Below are positions 46,701-57,263 of a stretch of DNA of 64,000 bases, in pieces. A program made the position numbers and the translations under genes. The DNA lies in NCBI GenBank assembly GCA_030568195.1, contig JAJLTO010000001.1, forward strand, positions 1,054,001 to 1,118,000, written 5' to 3'. The stretch is from Dipodascopsis uninucleata var. uninucleata (taxonomy: Eukaryota; Ascomycota; Lipomycetes; Lipomycetales; Lipomycetaceae). Position 1 is the first letter of the stretch, and each line of letters starts with the position of its first letter. A model generated the notes under the pieces. The model was given only the letters and a program-made list of their open reading frames with translations. It ran no database searches and was not told where the DNA came from.

Positions 46701-46976
46701 ATATCAGTAGTCTTACTAGCTAGCTGGTTAGTAGTCGTTACTACGAAAGCGGAAACTACTTCAATATATCATAAGCCATATTCATTGATAGTTAGAAGTA
46801 TTCTAGTTAATACAGCCTAGATAGCTGCATTATAGCTTAAACTTACTAAGAACACAATAACATCGTTCTGAAAAAATCTTTAATACGCATTTACTATCGC
46901 GCATCATTTATACTACCTTTCGACTGCAGACACATTTTGCTGCACAAAGCTCTCTTGCATACATTTTTTCAACGAA
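43770..46976. other. 3.2 kb divergent gap, no gene recognised
   Basis: The region between the sulfonate dioxygenase and a DHA1 transporter gene. Composition is mixed, with a moderately GC-richer middle (about 44.9-46.3 kb). A 109-codon open frame at 44925-45254 has an ATG but no recognisable motif. A CACGTGAC box is at 45213-45220, and a small 7-bp stem hairpin (gcacagc tgttt gctgtgc) is at 45390-45408. A short TA/TATG repeat lies at about 46622-46650. No tRNA or mobile-element structure was found. Confidence 0.45.
45213..45220. promoter_or_regulatory. CACGTGAC box (candidate bHLH/Cbf1-type site)
   Basis: It matches the RTCACGTG (reverse CACGTGAY) consensus known for Cbf1, which regulates sulfur genes in yeast. 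It lies about 1.4 kb upstream of the sulfonate dioxygenase start and 1.8 kb upstream of the transporter start. An 8-mer can occur by chance, so this is weak. Confidence 0.25.
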
Positions 46977-48701
46977 ATGCCCAATGATATCGAAAAAGGC
47001 ACAATGCCTGAACTAGGTGGAGCCCTAACTCGTACTGTCACGGCTGCCGTAACCGATTCTCTCACTCCCATTGTTTCCAAGGAAGTACAAGACGAATTAA
47101 GCAGAACAGGAAGCCAGCTCGAGTACGAACTAGTCACAGGCGACGAGGACGATCCAGTCAATCTTGAGCGCGTACTTTCTGAGCATTCTATTGCCAATGA
47201 AACTGTTGGTGCAAATGTCGTACACTCACCTTCGGGGAAGGTCCTTCCTGCTTTTGGTCTTAATAAAGTGTATCCTCCTGTGGTAGAGAGAGAGATGTAC
47301 ACTGTTGAGTTCAATGGGGCCGATGACCCAAGTCACCCTCTTAATTATCCAACAAGGCAAAAGGTTAGGACTCTGATAATTCTAGGTTACTCGACTCTTA
47401 GTGTTGCCTGGGGTTCATCGATTTTTTCATCAGCAACATTTGAAGTTGCTGAGCGCTTCGGCGTAAGTATTACAGTTGCCATTCTAGGTCTATCTCTCTA
47501 CGTTCTTGGTTTCGCTTCAGGCCCTCTTTTGTGGGCGCCTTTTTCCGAACTCAAGGGACGGAGGCTTCCCTTAATAGTTGGAATTTTTGGATTCGCTCTT
47601 TTTAATACTGCTGTAGCGACTGCCAAAGATCTTCAGACAATCATGATATGCCGATTTTTCGCTGGTTTCTTTGGTGCTAGTGCTTTAACCGTTGTTCCAG
47701 CCGTTATGGCGGACATTGTCACTAACAGATGGCGTGGTACTGCTATGGCATCATTCGCTTCCGCAGTCTTCGTTGGTCCTCTTCTAGCTCCTGTTGTAGG
47801 TGGTTTCATTGTCAATAGCCTAGGCTGGAGATGGACAGAGTACATCACATGTATCATGGGGTGGTTTGCGCTCTGTTTAATTTTGGTCTTCTTTCGCGAG
47901 ACATATCCACCATCAGTTTTGGTCGAGAAGGCAGCTTACCTTCGTCGTGTCACTGGTAATTGGGCTATCCATGCGCGACAGGAGCAAGTTGAGTTGAATC
48001 TCAAAGATCTCTTGGAGAAGAATTTTACTCGTCCTATTCGTATGCTGATTTTGGAGCCAATTCTTCTTTTGGTCACCATCTACACTGCTTTTATTTATGG
48101 TATCCTTTACCTACTGCTTGAGGCGTATCCTATTATTTTTATTGAAGGCTATGGAATGAGCGCAACTGTTGGTGAGCTTCCATATCTTGGTATGATTGTT
48201 GGCGAACTCATTGGCTGTGCCATTGTCATCAGTTTCGAGCCATCTACTATCCGAAAGATCATGGCCAATGGAGGAATGCCAGTACCTGAGGCACGATTGC
48301 TTCCTACCATGGTTGGTGCTCTCATTTTCCCTATTGGCATGTTCTGGCTTACTTGGGCTGGAGCATACCACGAGCATGTGCACTGGATTGTACCAACATT
48401 GTCTGGTCTTTTCATTGGTTGCGGTATCATCCTCCTTTTCTTGTCTCTCTTGACCTATATTCTTGAATCATACCTGATGTTCGCTGCATCTGCAATGGCA
48501 GCTAATACTGTACTTCGTTCTGGTTTTGGCGCAGGTTTCCCACTATTCGCTACTGGAATGTTTCACAATCTAAAGACCCAATGGGCCGGCACTCTTTTGG
48601 GATGCATTGGTGTTGCATTGATTCCGGTGCCATTCGTTTTCTACTACTGGGGACCCGCTCTTCGCAAATACTCCAAGTTTGCACCGAAGCTCAAGAAATA
48701 G
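46977..48701 (+). CDS. MFS DHA1 transporter, Tpo/Flu1-like (copy A)
   Basis: 12-spanner proton antiporter of the polyamine/drug (Tpo1-4, Flu1, caf5-like) group, probably in the plasma membrane. A single exon encodes 574 aa. A 130-residue hydrophilic N-terminus ends in the family lead-in YTVEFNGADDPSHPLNYPTR. It is followed by SVAWGSSIFSSATFEVAERF, LYVLGFASGPLLWAPFSELKGRRLP (the MFS loop motif), FFAGFFGASALTVVPAVMAD and AVFVGPLLAPVVGGFIVNSLG. The second half contains LYLLLEAYPIIFIEGYGMS and RSGFGAGFPLFATGMF. It is a clear paralogue of the convergent gene at 49778-51535. The substrate is not predictable beyond the family range (polyamines, mycophenolate, fluconazole-like drugs). Confidence 0.92.
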   Translation: MPNDIEKGTMPELGGALTRTVTAAVTDSLTPIVSKEVQDELSRTGSQLEYELVTGDEDDPVNLERVLSEHSIANETVGANVVHSPSGKVLPAFGLNKVYPPVVEREMYTVEFNGADDPSHPLNYPTRQKVRTLIILGYSTLSVAWGSSIFSSATFEVAERFGVSITVAILGLSLYVLGFASGPLLWAPFSELKGRRLPLIVGIFGFALFNTAVATAKDLQTIMICRFFAGFFGASALTVVPAVMADIVTNRWRGTAMASFASAVFVGPLLAPVVGGFIVNSLGWRWTEYITCIMGWFALCLILVFFRETYPPSVLVEKAAYLRRVTGNWAIHARQEQVELNLKDLLEKNFTRPIRMLILEPILLLVTIYTAFIYGILYLLLEAYPIIFIEGYGMSATVGELPYLGMIVGELIGCAIVISFEPSTIRKIMANGGMPVPEARLLPTMVGALIFPIGMFWLTWAGAYHEHVHWIVPTLSGLFIGCGIILLFLSLLTYILESYLMFAASAMAANTVLRSGFGAGFPLFATGMFHNLKTQWAGTLLGCIGVALIPVPFVFYYWGPALRKYSKFAPKLKK

Positions 48702-49777
48702 ATTTCTTAATAATGTTTATTTAAAAAGATCAAAGTCTCGATTGTTTAATTTTTTTTGGGGAAGCAAGTGCATACTATACGTAAGTGTATATCATTGTGT
48801 TATATAAATGTAATGTAAGTAGTTAATGGCGCTCTTCTCAGTGGAGCTTTATATCCACAGCTAATTTTCATTGTTACATCGATACATTGTAGACGGTTCG
48901 AGAGCTTTACTATGGTGTCTAAAGGGGATAGACTGACTGTTAACATCAAGCAATGTCTTTTACTTTAGTGAAGTTCATTTAGACTTTCTAATAAACATTT
49001 TAGCTTACACTAAAATAGCGTAAATTTAAACGCATGCTTATATGGATAGTAACCTTTATAGTTTAAACAAGCTTGAGGCGTCTACACTTCAGGTATTTCC
49101 TGTGGCAGTGTCGGAGTGGTGCTAACATCGTGTCCTGAATTAATTCTATAGGAAGTCTAGAAAGACAAATGATTTACAATGTAATTAGAGACAGGCATTT
49201 AGGGCCTAGCTTCAAGCTCGTCAGGGAGTTCTCAGCTATGTCAAATGGAATTCGGCAAGGCTAGTATTTTACTACAGCTTAATTAGTTTTACTCTAAATT
49301 GGAAATAGAATTCCCGCGATTAGCCGCGCACAACCGTATCAAATTAAATAATATAAATCATTTTGTGAGATGCATATGTATTCAGTAGTAATCTTAGAAA
49401 ATTATAAGCACGGCTCTCGTGAATTGTAAACTAATGCAGAGAGTGAACGTTGCATCTGACAGCCAGCCTTATATCGAAATGGAATATAAAAGTTGTCATA
49501 TACGATATTAATGAATGACTTGGTCTACGAGAATAATAGTACTCTAAACAAAAGCTAAAAAACCGTCCACGCTGAACGATAACACAAATATATTCATCAA
49601 CTACAGCTGACAGAAAGGGCAAGATCCGAATTCGAACTTCAAACTCGGCAGGAAGTGATTATAAATTAAGTCTGTTGATTCTAAAATGTACATGGACACT
49701 TTACCACTGGAGTATACATGATTCTGATAGTCTATTTATTCTTACACCACTGTGTGAATATCTATGATTGATTTAAT
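48702..49777. other. 1.08 kb convergent region between paralogous transporters
   Basis: AT-rich DNA holding both 3' flanks. It is longer than the other convergent gaps in the window (277-516 bp). No open frame, repeat or transposon relic was recognised. Confidence 0.5.
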
Positions 49778-51535
49778 CTAGAGGGATGGCGCAAACCGCG
49801 AAATGCGTCGCAACTTCTTTCCATAGACGTAGAAAATGACTGGGACTGGAATAAGTATCAAGCCAAGACATCCCAATAAGGTACCAGCCCATTGAATACC
49901 TAGGTTGTGAAACAATGCGGTAGCAAACAGCGGGAATGCAGCTCCGAAACCGGAACGAATGAAAGTGTTGGCAGCCACTGCAGAAGCTGCGAATATAAGA
50001 TAGACTTCAACAATATAGTTAATAGCTGTCAAGAAAATCGAAAGCAGACCAGCACCAGTGAAGATACCAGATATCATAGGGACAGCCCAGTGCACATGAG
50101 GTCCATAATTTCCAGTCCACGTAAGCCAAAACAGTCCAATAGTGAAAAGACAACCTCCAATAATAGTAGGAAGTAAGCGAGCTTCTGGAACTGGTTTACC
50201 GCCGTTCGCTAGAATAAGATTATAAACGCGTTTCTCAAACGCAATGACAATGAGAGCCCCAATAATTTCTCCGACAATGATGCTGAGATAAGGCAGACTA
50301 GCAATATTCGCGGTCATGTGGTATTTCTCCATGAAAATAATTGGATATGCTTCTAGAAGCAGATAGAGAATGCCATATATGAAAGCTGTGTAGAGAGTGA
50401 TCAAAGCCAAAATAGGCTCTGTGAGCAGCATCACAATTGGACGAGTCAAATTCTTTTCGACGACTTCAGAGAAGCTGAATGAAGCTTGCTCCTGACGAGC
50501 AGTGATGCACCAGTTTCCCGTTGCACGGCGAAGATAATCAGCCTTTCGCACTAAAATTATAGGGGCATATGTCTCTTCTCCAAATATGAGTAACAATGCA
50601 AAAGAACCAAATCCGATAATCGCCGTAATGTATGATACCCACCGCCATCCTAAATAGCTATTGACGATGAAATTTCCTAGCACAGGTGCAAAAATTGGAC
50701 CACTAAATACTGTAGCCGCGAATACTGAAAGTGCAGTTCCTCTAAATCTGGTATTAAACAAATCAGCGAACGCAGCTGGCACTACTGCAAGAGTGCAAGC
50801 GCCGAAGAAACCAGAGAAGAAGCGACACAACATGATAGATTGTAGATCCTGGGATCTAGCGACGGCCATTTGAAAAATAGCACCGAGGAAAGTGGCGATT
50901 GCAACTGGCCAACGGCGCCCATATAGCTCAGAAAGTGGTCCAAATACCAATGGACCGACTGAGAAACCCAAAACGTATAAAGAAACAGGGAGTATAGCCA
51001 CGACATGGCCGACATGAAAAATCTCCATGACCTGTATCACAGCAGATCCAAAAATCGAAGAGCCCCACGTCGCAACAAACGTTGCGAACCCTAGGACAGC
51101 CATAGCAGTGATCTTTCGTCGGAGAGCCCAGTTATGTGGGTGAGTTGGATCATCCGGCCCATCAAAATCGACGATGTAATCTTCAATGTCTGGAGCAGCT
51201 GCAGGGTAGCTCTTACCCCCTCCAAAGGCTGGGAGCTCGAGCTCGTCTCCTAACTTCTGCGCGGGCGTTCTCTTGTCTATACCAACAGTCTGCGACTGAA
51301 TAGAACGTGCAGTTTCCATTCTTTGAAGTACGTCCGGCGCATTGGGATCATTTTCTCGGGACTGTATCGTACGAAGCATATATGAACTAGCCGCTCTGTC
51401 TGAATTCAATCGCGGTCTATGTGCCATTTTTTCTCGTGATGCGTCCAACCCAGCTTCATCGACATCGTCGTTAGCTTGGGACATGTCAAACTGATTTTCT
51501 ATCTCTTGTTCAGATGACGGTGATGATGCAGACAT
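49778..51535 (-). CDS. MFS DHA1 transporter, Tpo/Flu1-like (copy B)
   Basis: Same family and predicted role as its convergent neighbour. A single exon encodes 585 aa from the first ATG at 51535; the frame is open 8 codons further without an ATG. The lead-in YIVDFDGPDDPTHPHNWALR, the block VATWGSSIFGSAVIQVMEIF, the loop LYVLGFSVGPLVFGPLSELYGRRWP and the segment RFFSGFFGACTLAVVPAAFAD are present. The second half (LYLLLEAYPIIFMEKYHMT, NGGKPVPEARLLPTIIGG, RSGFGAAFPLFATALFHN) is very similar to copy A, while the N-terminal 100 residues have diverged. This suggests an inverted duplication followed by regulatory or trafficking divergence of the tails. Confidence 0.92.
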   Translation of the reverse strand: MSASSPSSEQEIENQFDMSQANDDVDEAGLDASREKMAHRPRLNSDRAASSYMLRTIQSRENDPNAPDVLQRMETARSIQSQTVGIDKRTPAQKLGDELELPAFGGGKSYPAAAPDIEDYIVDFDGPDDPTHPHNWALRRKITAMAVLGFATFVATWGSSIFGSAVIQVMEIFHVGHVVAILPVSLYVLGFSVGPLVFGPLSELYGRRWPVAIATFLGAIFQMAVARSQDLQSIMLCRFFSGFFGACTLAVVPAAFADLFNTRFRGTALSVFAATVFSGPIFAPVLGNFIVNSYLGWRWVSYITAIIGFGSFALLLIFGEETYAPIILVRKADYLRRATGNWCITARQEQASFSFSEVVEKNLTRPIVMLLTEPILALITLYTAFIYGILYLLLEAYPIIFMEKYHMTANIASLPYLSIIVGEIIGALIVIAFEKRVYNLILANGGKPVPEARLLPTIIGGCLFTIGLFWLTWTGNYGPHVHWAVPMISGIFTGAGLLSIFLTAINYIVEVYLIFAASAVAANTFIRSGFGAAFPLFATALFHNLGIQWAGTLLGCLGLILIPVPVIFYVYGKKLRRISRFAPSL

Positions 51536-52571
51536 TTTTGATACACCTATGGCAAGCAAGGTGCAGATAAATAACTAAATTGGAGAGCTCGTACCGCTCT
51601 GCTAAGTGCTTGGTTTCGTCTATCAAATATATGATATTATGCGACGAGAGTGTAGCGAGAAGCACGAGATTCGCTGAAGGATTTATTAATGGAACTAGTA
51701 CACACTCGTAAATGATCTAGACTCGGTAAGGCTTATTTATATAATGACTTAATTATTTTCTATGTAAAGAAAGTCATCTAGGCAAGTGAGAAATATTTCT
51801 GCTATATATTCGATTTCTGCGGATTTCGTTTTGGCCAGCTTTACTCAGTAGGGCCGACCGTCCGGCATTCATTGCTATGTCGGCACTTTAGATTCTCTCT
51901 GACGAAATTGCCCGTCATCCTCGAAACAGACTTTGGCTAATAGACATAACTCCCAATACTTCTGCTGCTGCTCATAAAGTCAGCACTACCGTAACCCCAA
52001 CTATGACGCCACACTTCATATGCAGAACACAGTCTGTACGTACAATTTGGCTTTTGTCATATAAACTGTTTCTCGCGCGAGCGAAGATATCAGGCAGCAG
52101 GAGACTGTAGAACTTTATTTTATTGTTATGTGTCCATGTCCGCAATTTTACAATTCCGCACTATTGTATGTCCACAGTCAACGTCTGGTATCTCCGCTTA
52201 ATCTTATTTATAGCACACGCAGACGTGTTATTAAATCTTAGACATGCGCTCTACCAGTTTGGGGGGTGCTTAAAAATAAATACTAGGATACTAAGCATCC
52301 CCTTACCATGTACAGTATATTAGACGCAGTATCATTTATTACTAATATAATACTATATGCTCTCTAATACAGCTAGCCGTGTAACCTTCTTTACACGCAA
52401 AGAAATATACAGCCTCTAACTAAGGACTCAAACCTGGCGTTTCAGCCGAGATAACGAGTGGGATTATTATTATTCCGCGAGATTAGCTGCAAGCGACTGG
52501 CATAGCTAAGTATATGTGCATAGCACAGACGCCACGCAGGTCGGCCCCGGAGCTTGCTAACTCCCGACGTG
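51536..52571. other. 1.04 kb intergenic region, no gene seen
   Basis: The region upstream of transporter copy B and downstream of the oxidoreductase gene. On the minus strand near 52245-52262 there is a short match to a tRNA D-arm (aactggtagagcgcatg), but no cloverleaf surrounds it. No gene was supported. Confidence 0.5.
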
Positions 52572-53755
52572 CTACATAACCTTTTCAATCTCTACGGGAT
52601 ATTCAAGGCCGTTCTGGCGCCTGCATTCATCCAGAATCTCCATCTCAAAAACGGATTCTGACAACGGATACAGGCTGTCTTCGAGCTTACCATCACGTAT
52701 ATCGCGAGCAACAGCATCTGCTTCCCAGAAAAGTCCCCAGCCGGGGATAGGAAAGTCGTAGGTCTTAGGCTCTGCACCGTGGAGCTTGACAATGATCTTC
52801 TCCGGGCGCGACGAGTGGATTGGGACGATCACGTCCCCCTTGTCTCCCTGCACCAGGATCAGGCACTCGCTTGGCGACGTGACCATCATGGACGACGAAG
52901 CTACCGAAATAATACCTGCCTTGTCCCACAGCATAGTTACACTCGACGACTCGTCTACGCTAGTCAGACTGGATTTAAGCATGGAAGCCTTGATGCTACT
53001 TGGCATAGACTTTTCATTTTCTGGCGCGTGAAAGCACGACAGTAAGGCCCAGGTAACAGAGTAAACTCCCAGGTCAAGCTGTGCACCGCCTCCAACCTTT
53101 GGATCATACAATCTGATGTTAGGATCGTTTTTGGGGAACGTTTCGGCTAGATCTGTAAAGACCCGTCGAATTTTACCTATCACTTTGTCTTCATGAATGA
53201 GTTTCTGGAATGCCAAGGTAAGTGGAAAGAAGCGCGTCCAGACGCCTTCCATCAAGAATACTCTGTTCTCCTTCGCGATCTGAATAAGGTGCTTAGTTTG
53301 TGCCGCATTAATCGTAAAGGGTTTTTCGCAGAGCACATTTTTGCCTGCCTTCAAAGCCTCCAGTGTATTCGGGTAATGCATACTGTGTGGTGAACCAATG
53401 TAAACACAATCAACCGCTGGATCTGCGTATAGCTCTGCGTACGAGCCATAGGCTTTGATTCCGCTAACGCCTGGAGCATTCGCTTTTATGAACTCTTCTG
53501 CTTTCTCTTTTGATCGTGAAGCTACTGCCACAGGCATGTGCACGATATCTGCGACGCCTCTCGTCATAGGATCTATTAGTAAGTCCTTAAAAAATTTTGA
53601 GGAGATCTAGATAAGTGACACTTCGTCAGTCATCATTCTACTATAATTTGCGCCAGCATTAAAAATTGCTGAGAGCTCTAGCTAGTAACCGACCAATGTA
53701 CAGTAATACGTACCGCTCCTGTAGCTACAATACCCCATCTGAGTGTAAAAGCCAT
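52572..53755 (-). CDS. Gfo/Idh/MocA oxidoreductase, dimeric dihydrodiol dehydrogenase-like
   Basis: Probable cytosolic NADP-dependent dehydrogenase related to trans-1,2-dihydrobenzene-1,2-diol dehydrogenase or D-xylose 1-dehydrogenase. Exon 1 (53714-53755) supplies the start of the Rossmann fold (MAFTLRWGIVATGA). A 107-nt intron (donor GTACGT, ACTGAC branch, CTAG acceptor) joins it in phase 0 to exon 2 (52572-53606), which begins ISSKFFKDLLIDP; total 358 aa. Other family features are VAVASRSKEKAEEF, DCVYIGSPHSMHYPNTLEAL, the catalytic-Lys motif LCEKPFTINAAQ (about 106-117), LMEGVWTRFFP and GGGAQLDLGVYSV. Without the small exon the coenzyme-binding glycines would be missing, which supports the splice. 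The true sugar or diol substrate is unknown. The gene sits at one edge of a 3.5 kb gap. Confidence 0.92.
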
Positions 53756-53811
53756 TTCGCAAATTTTATAGTTACGCTATATTATCTCTATAGTATACCG
53801 GATACCTTCAG

Positions 53812-53860
<49 letters not shown>

Positions 53861-56800
53861 TTTGTCTATATGTATGTAAATAAGCCGAGAATAAAAACTA
53901 GAAATGTAGTGTTCAAAGCAGTTCGATATAGTAAATCACGAAAGAATTGTCGTTATATAACGCTATCGCTATTATAAGACAGTTTAACTATCAATTCTAT
54001 ATGTCTAGATACAGTAGAATATCACTGGTATTGCTATTGTTTCTTGGTATGAGAACTGCAGTCTATATTTATTCTGCTCTTCAATTGCTAACTTGGTTGT
54101 CAGTCGCGTTTAGTCTATCTTTTTCAATCAGAATATATCTCTATAATAAATATTCTGCACGCTATAATTGTGTCGTTCACTCGCCAATGCTGTATGATAT
54201 AACCAGATATTTAGTTAACTTAGCCTATGCTAGTGTAAATAGAAATGTAATTTCATACAAGTTTAAATATTAGTCAATTGTAACATATGAAGTTATTTCG
54301 AGAAGTGAATTTTCTATGTATTTCTATTGACCGGCATTTTCCATTGAATTCGACCGCAGCCTATTGCAAACATCACACCTAGTATTGCATTTACTAGAGC
54401 TTCCTGTCCAAGAGATATATATGTTTCAAAGGCGATATATTCAGTTTTTTATGTGATTTTACAAGGCATGATCTTGGCGACTGTATTGGGTCTGGACTAA
54501 TAATGTAGAGGCGGTGTATATCTTTTATCTTTATACACTCTTCTGCAAATCTACGTCTTATCTTACCATGAGTTAGTATTTCATACAGACAATATCTTAT
54601 TCCAAATATCATAGAGAAATATAAAGGTGCTTTTATCTGTTTATAGATAAAGAAGTGCGTTAGCTTATGTTTGAATTTTTGCATGGAAGTGCATTTGAAC
54701 GAGACAAAGCGGAGAGAAAGTATACATTAAAGAGTAGAGAGTTAACAATAGTCTCTGCATATATCTTTTATTCAGAGTATGTCGCTACTTCCTCTTATCA
54801 ATTCACAAATATAATATTTAATGATGCTCCGGATTGTAGCGACTCATCCGGATGATGCGGCCTATTTTGACACCTCCTTGTCCAAAAATTCAGATAAGAG
54901 CCGCGTACGCCCAAATCCATAGTACGTGCTTCTGTGCTTTGCTTTTACCAATTTGTACTGTTATTGTAGCAGCAGCTACTAATTTCTCGGAATGATGTTT
55001 TGTAGAAGACAAGCAACACTCATAAAACAGCGTCGTAGTAGTGGTCGTGGCAGAAATTATTATTATATATTTATTATTATTACTTCACTTACGCATCATT
55101 ATCTAAAATTTGGTAAGCTGCCAACTGCGAGTAGCGCAGCCATTAGTTCGTTGTCGGCAAGGTATATTTGCTACTGATATGTGTTTTTACTCTATTTCTG
55201 CATATGCTGCCAAATACTTATATCAATTGGGTCATTGACCGGCTTGCTACAATTTTGCTAGCAAGCAGACCTTGTGATCGCTGATCCTGATACTGAAATC
55301 ATTAATGATTGGCAATTTGGTTTTATTTCCCCAGAATTTTCATGCACCATCATCTTCGAGCTCCACGGCGTGAAGAGAGTGTTAAAGAGCCTATCAAAAA
55401 CAGGGTTCAATCAGTACATCATTTACTAAAAAAGAAATTTGTGCCTCTAAAGCCTGCTCTGGGCTGTCTGACGTATAGTTAAGTGTTCTGAATGATGTGA
55501 GAAAGACGTGGCTAGATTTGCTAATTATTCCACCCAATTTAGTTACCTTATTAACTATTCAGTTTAACACATCCCACAACCCTCGAGAGTGTGTGTAGCT
55601 TATTTAAATCATATAGTTTTCACTATCAGTCCGTTGCCCACTCAGTCTATTTTATCTTAATCTTGCTGTTGTCTCCGCATTTGATTTGCAATAACCGTTC
55701 AATCGCTGGCCATGCAAATGATATAACTTTCAGAGATATATTGCACTTGAATACGTATTCCACATAGTGTTATACTAGCAGGTACTGTAAATTATGGGTT
55801 GTTTGATATCTCTATTCTATGATATCATCGTTGTAAACGTCGGCGTGCGCCTGTTGCACCGTCAGTCTTCGGGCCGCATATTCGATCACTATGGCCCTGA
55901 GATGGTTCTGATGGAGTCGCTTAAGCTCTTGCGCTTTCCGGTACGTCAAGTAGACTAGAATTATCTGATTTTATGCACTCTTGATCAGTTCTCGGCGGTT
56001 ATGTGAGATGCTTTACTAAGGCTCGCTGTCATTCTTTTGTTCAAAGCTAACTGTCTGGCAGGTGTACAAAACTTCTTCACATAACATAATACAAAGTAGC
56101 ATGCATGATTATGGCCCGAGAAATGCATTAGTCCTTTTCTAGAGCTTTGGACTAGCAGTACAATTGGCATCAGGCCATAGACTTCTAGTTATTTTGAATG
56201 CATATGATCGTCCTGTCAGATTGTAACAGATTATTTTATACTCTCATTTTTCTTCATTTTATTCCTAATTATGAGCACCATAGGCTCTGATTCAAAATCT
56301 ATTAATTGCATTATAGGATTTTATAGCTACTTGATGATTTCTATGTTTTATGTATGAAAAGCAACATGATTCAGATATCCTACCTTCTTTTGCATGTATC
56401 CTCATCATATCAGAAATACAGTGGACATGACTACTGATTAACAATTTAATTGCTCGAGTGCCCTGTATGGCACAGATTTTAAGCCTTGAATGGGAAAGCT
56501 GAACAAGGGTAGATTTTGGACCTGTTGATTCAGTTACTTCTCATAAATCGGCTAGCTAATTCTGGCTCTTACGTAGGTTCATGTGTATTGTAATAGACAT
56601 TTCAGTTAGTCCTCATAAATATATATATATACACTGGCTTCGGATATTTCTTAGTACCCATTGAAAATGAAATTGGAAGAAACCAGTGGTGCCATTGAGG
56701 TGCGGCCAAGCAGTTTGATTATGTGCTTATAATATCTCTTTACTTATATTCTTCTTTTTCTCATTCACTGCTACTCGGCATTTAGTCGAAGCTTTAATCA

Positions 56801-57263
56801 TTTTGGCGCATTTAGAGTGGAAGGTTGTCATGGTTTTATTAAATGCTATTAAAGGTCCACTATTATTTGTAATTTGAGTCTCTAAATATGGATTAGGTTA
56901 TTTGGTTTGTGGGAGGAGCAAATGTAGTTTGTAAACTGAAAGCTGAAAGCAGTAAGCAGTAAGCTTGCTATTAGGAATATTATCAGGGAGAGCTGTTACA
57001 GAAAGACTACAAAATATATTCACCAGGAATTAAAATAATATAAAAGTACAAAGTCATTTTTTCTGATTAATCCAAGTTTAGCACCTATGCTATCTAGGGT
57101 CTGCTTAGTTACAGGTGCCGAGATTAAGAGTTACTAAATAAACCTTACAAATAATACTGCTATCAAACTGGATCCTGCCGTGAAGACTGCAAACTAGTAA
57201 AACAAAAGATTTTCCTCTGATACAAAAATTGGCAAACAATATATTTACAAAGATTCCAACTGG
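53756..57263. other. 3.5 kb gap with an AT microsatellite, no gene recognised
   Basis: The region between the oxidoreductase and a Zn2Cys6 gene. It is very AT-rich. It contains the (AT)21 tract at 53814-53855, open frames at 53947-54273 (+) and 54394-54684 (-) with no convincing start or motif, and a small GC-richer patch at about 55.79-55.96 kb that is open on both strands. No tRNA, terminal repeats or transposase motif were found. Confidence 0.45.
53814..53855. repeat. (AT)21 microsatellite
   Basis: A 42-bp uninterrupted AT dinucleotide tract lies 59 bp upstream of the oxidoreductase start codon. It is probably length-variable and may act as a nucleosome-poor or TATA-like promoter element. 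Confidence 0.95.

Noticed and set aside
52240-52275. tRNA-like D-arm match on the minus strand
   Set aside because: The D-stem partner, anticodon stem and T-loop are all missing, and the only B-box-like word nearby lies on the wrong side.
53947-54273. Hydrophobic 108-codon frame next to the AT microsatellite
   Set aside because: It starts on a non-ATG codon. AT-rich DNA readily encodes Ile/Leu/Tyr-rich sequence, and there is no family signal.
54394-54684. 96-codon minus-strand frame considered as a possible retroelement fragment
   Set aside because: It contains no conserved reverse transcriptase, integrase or transposase motif, and no flanking repeats were found.
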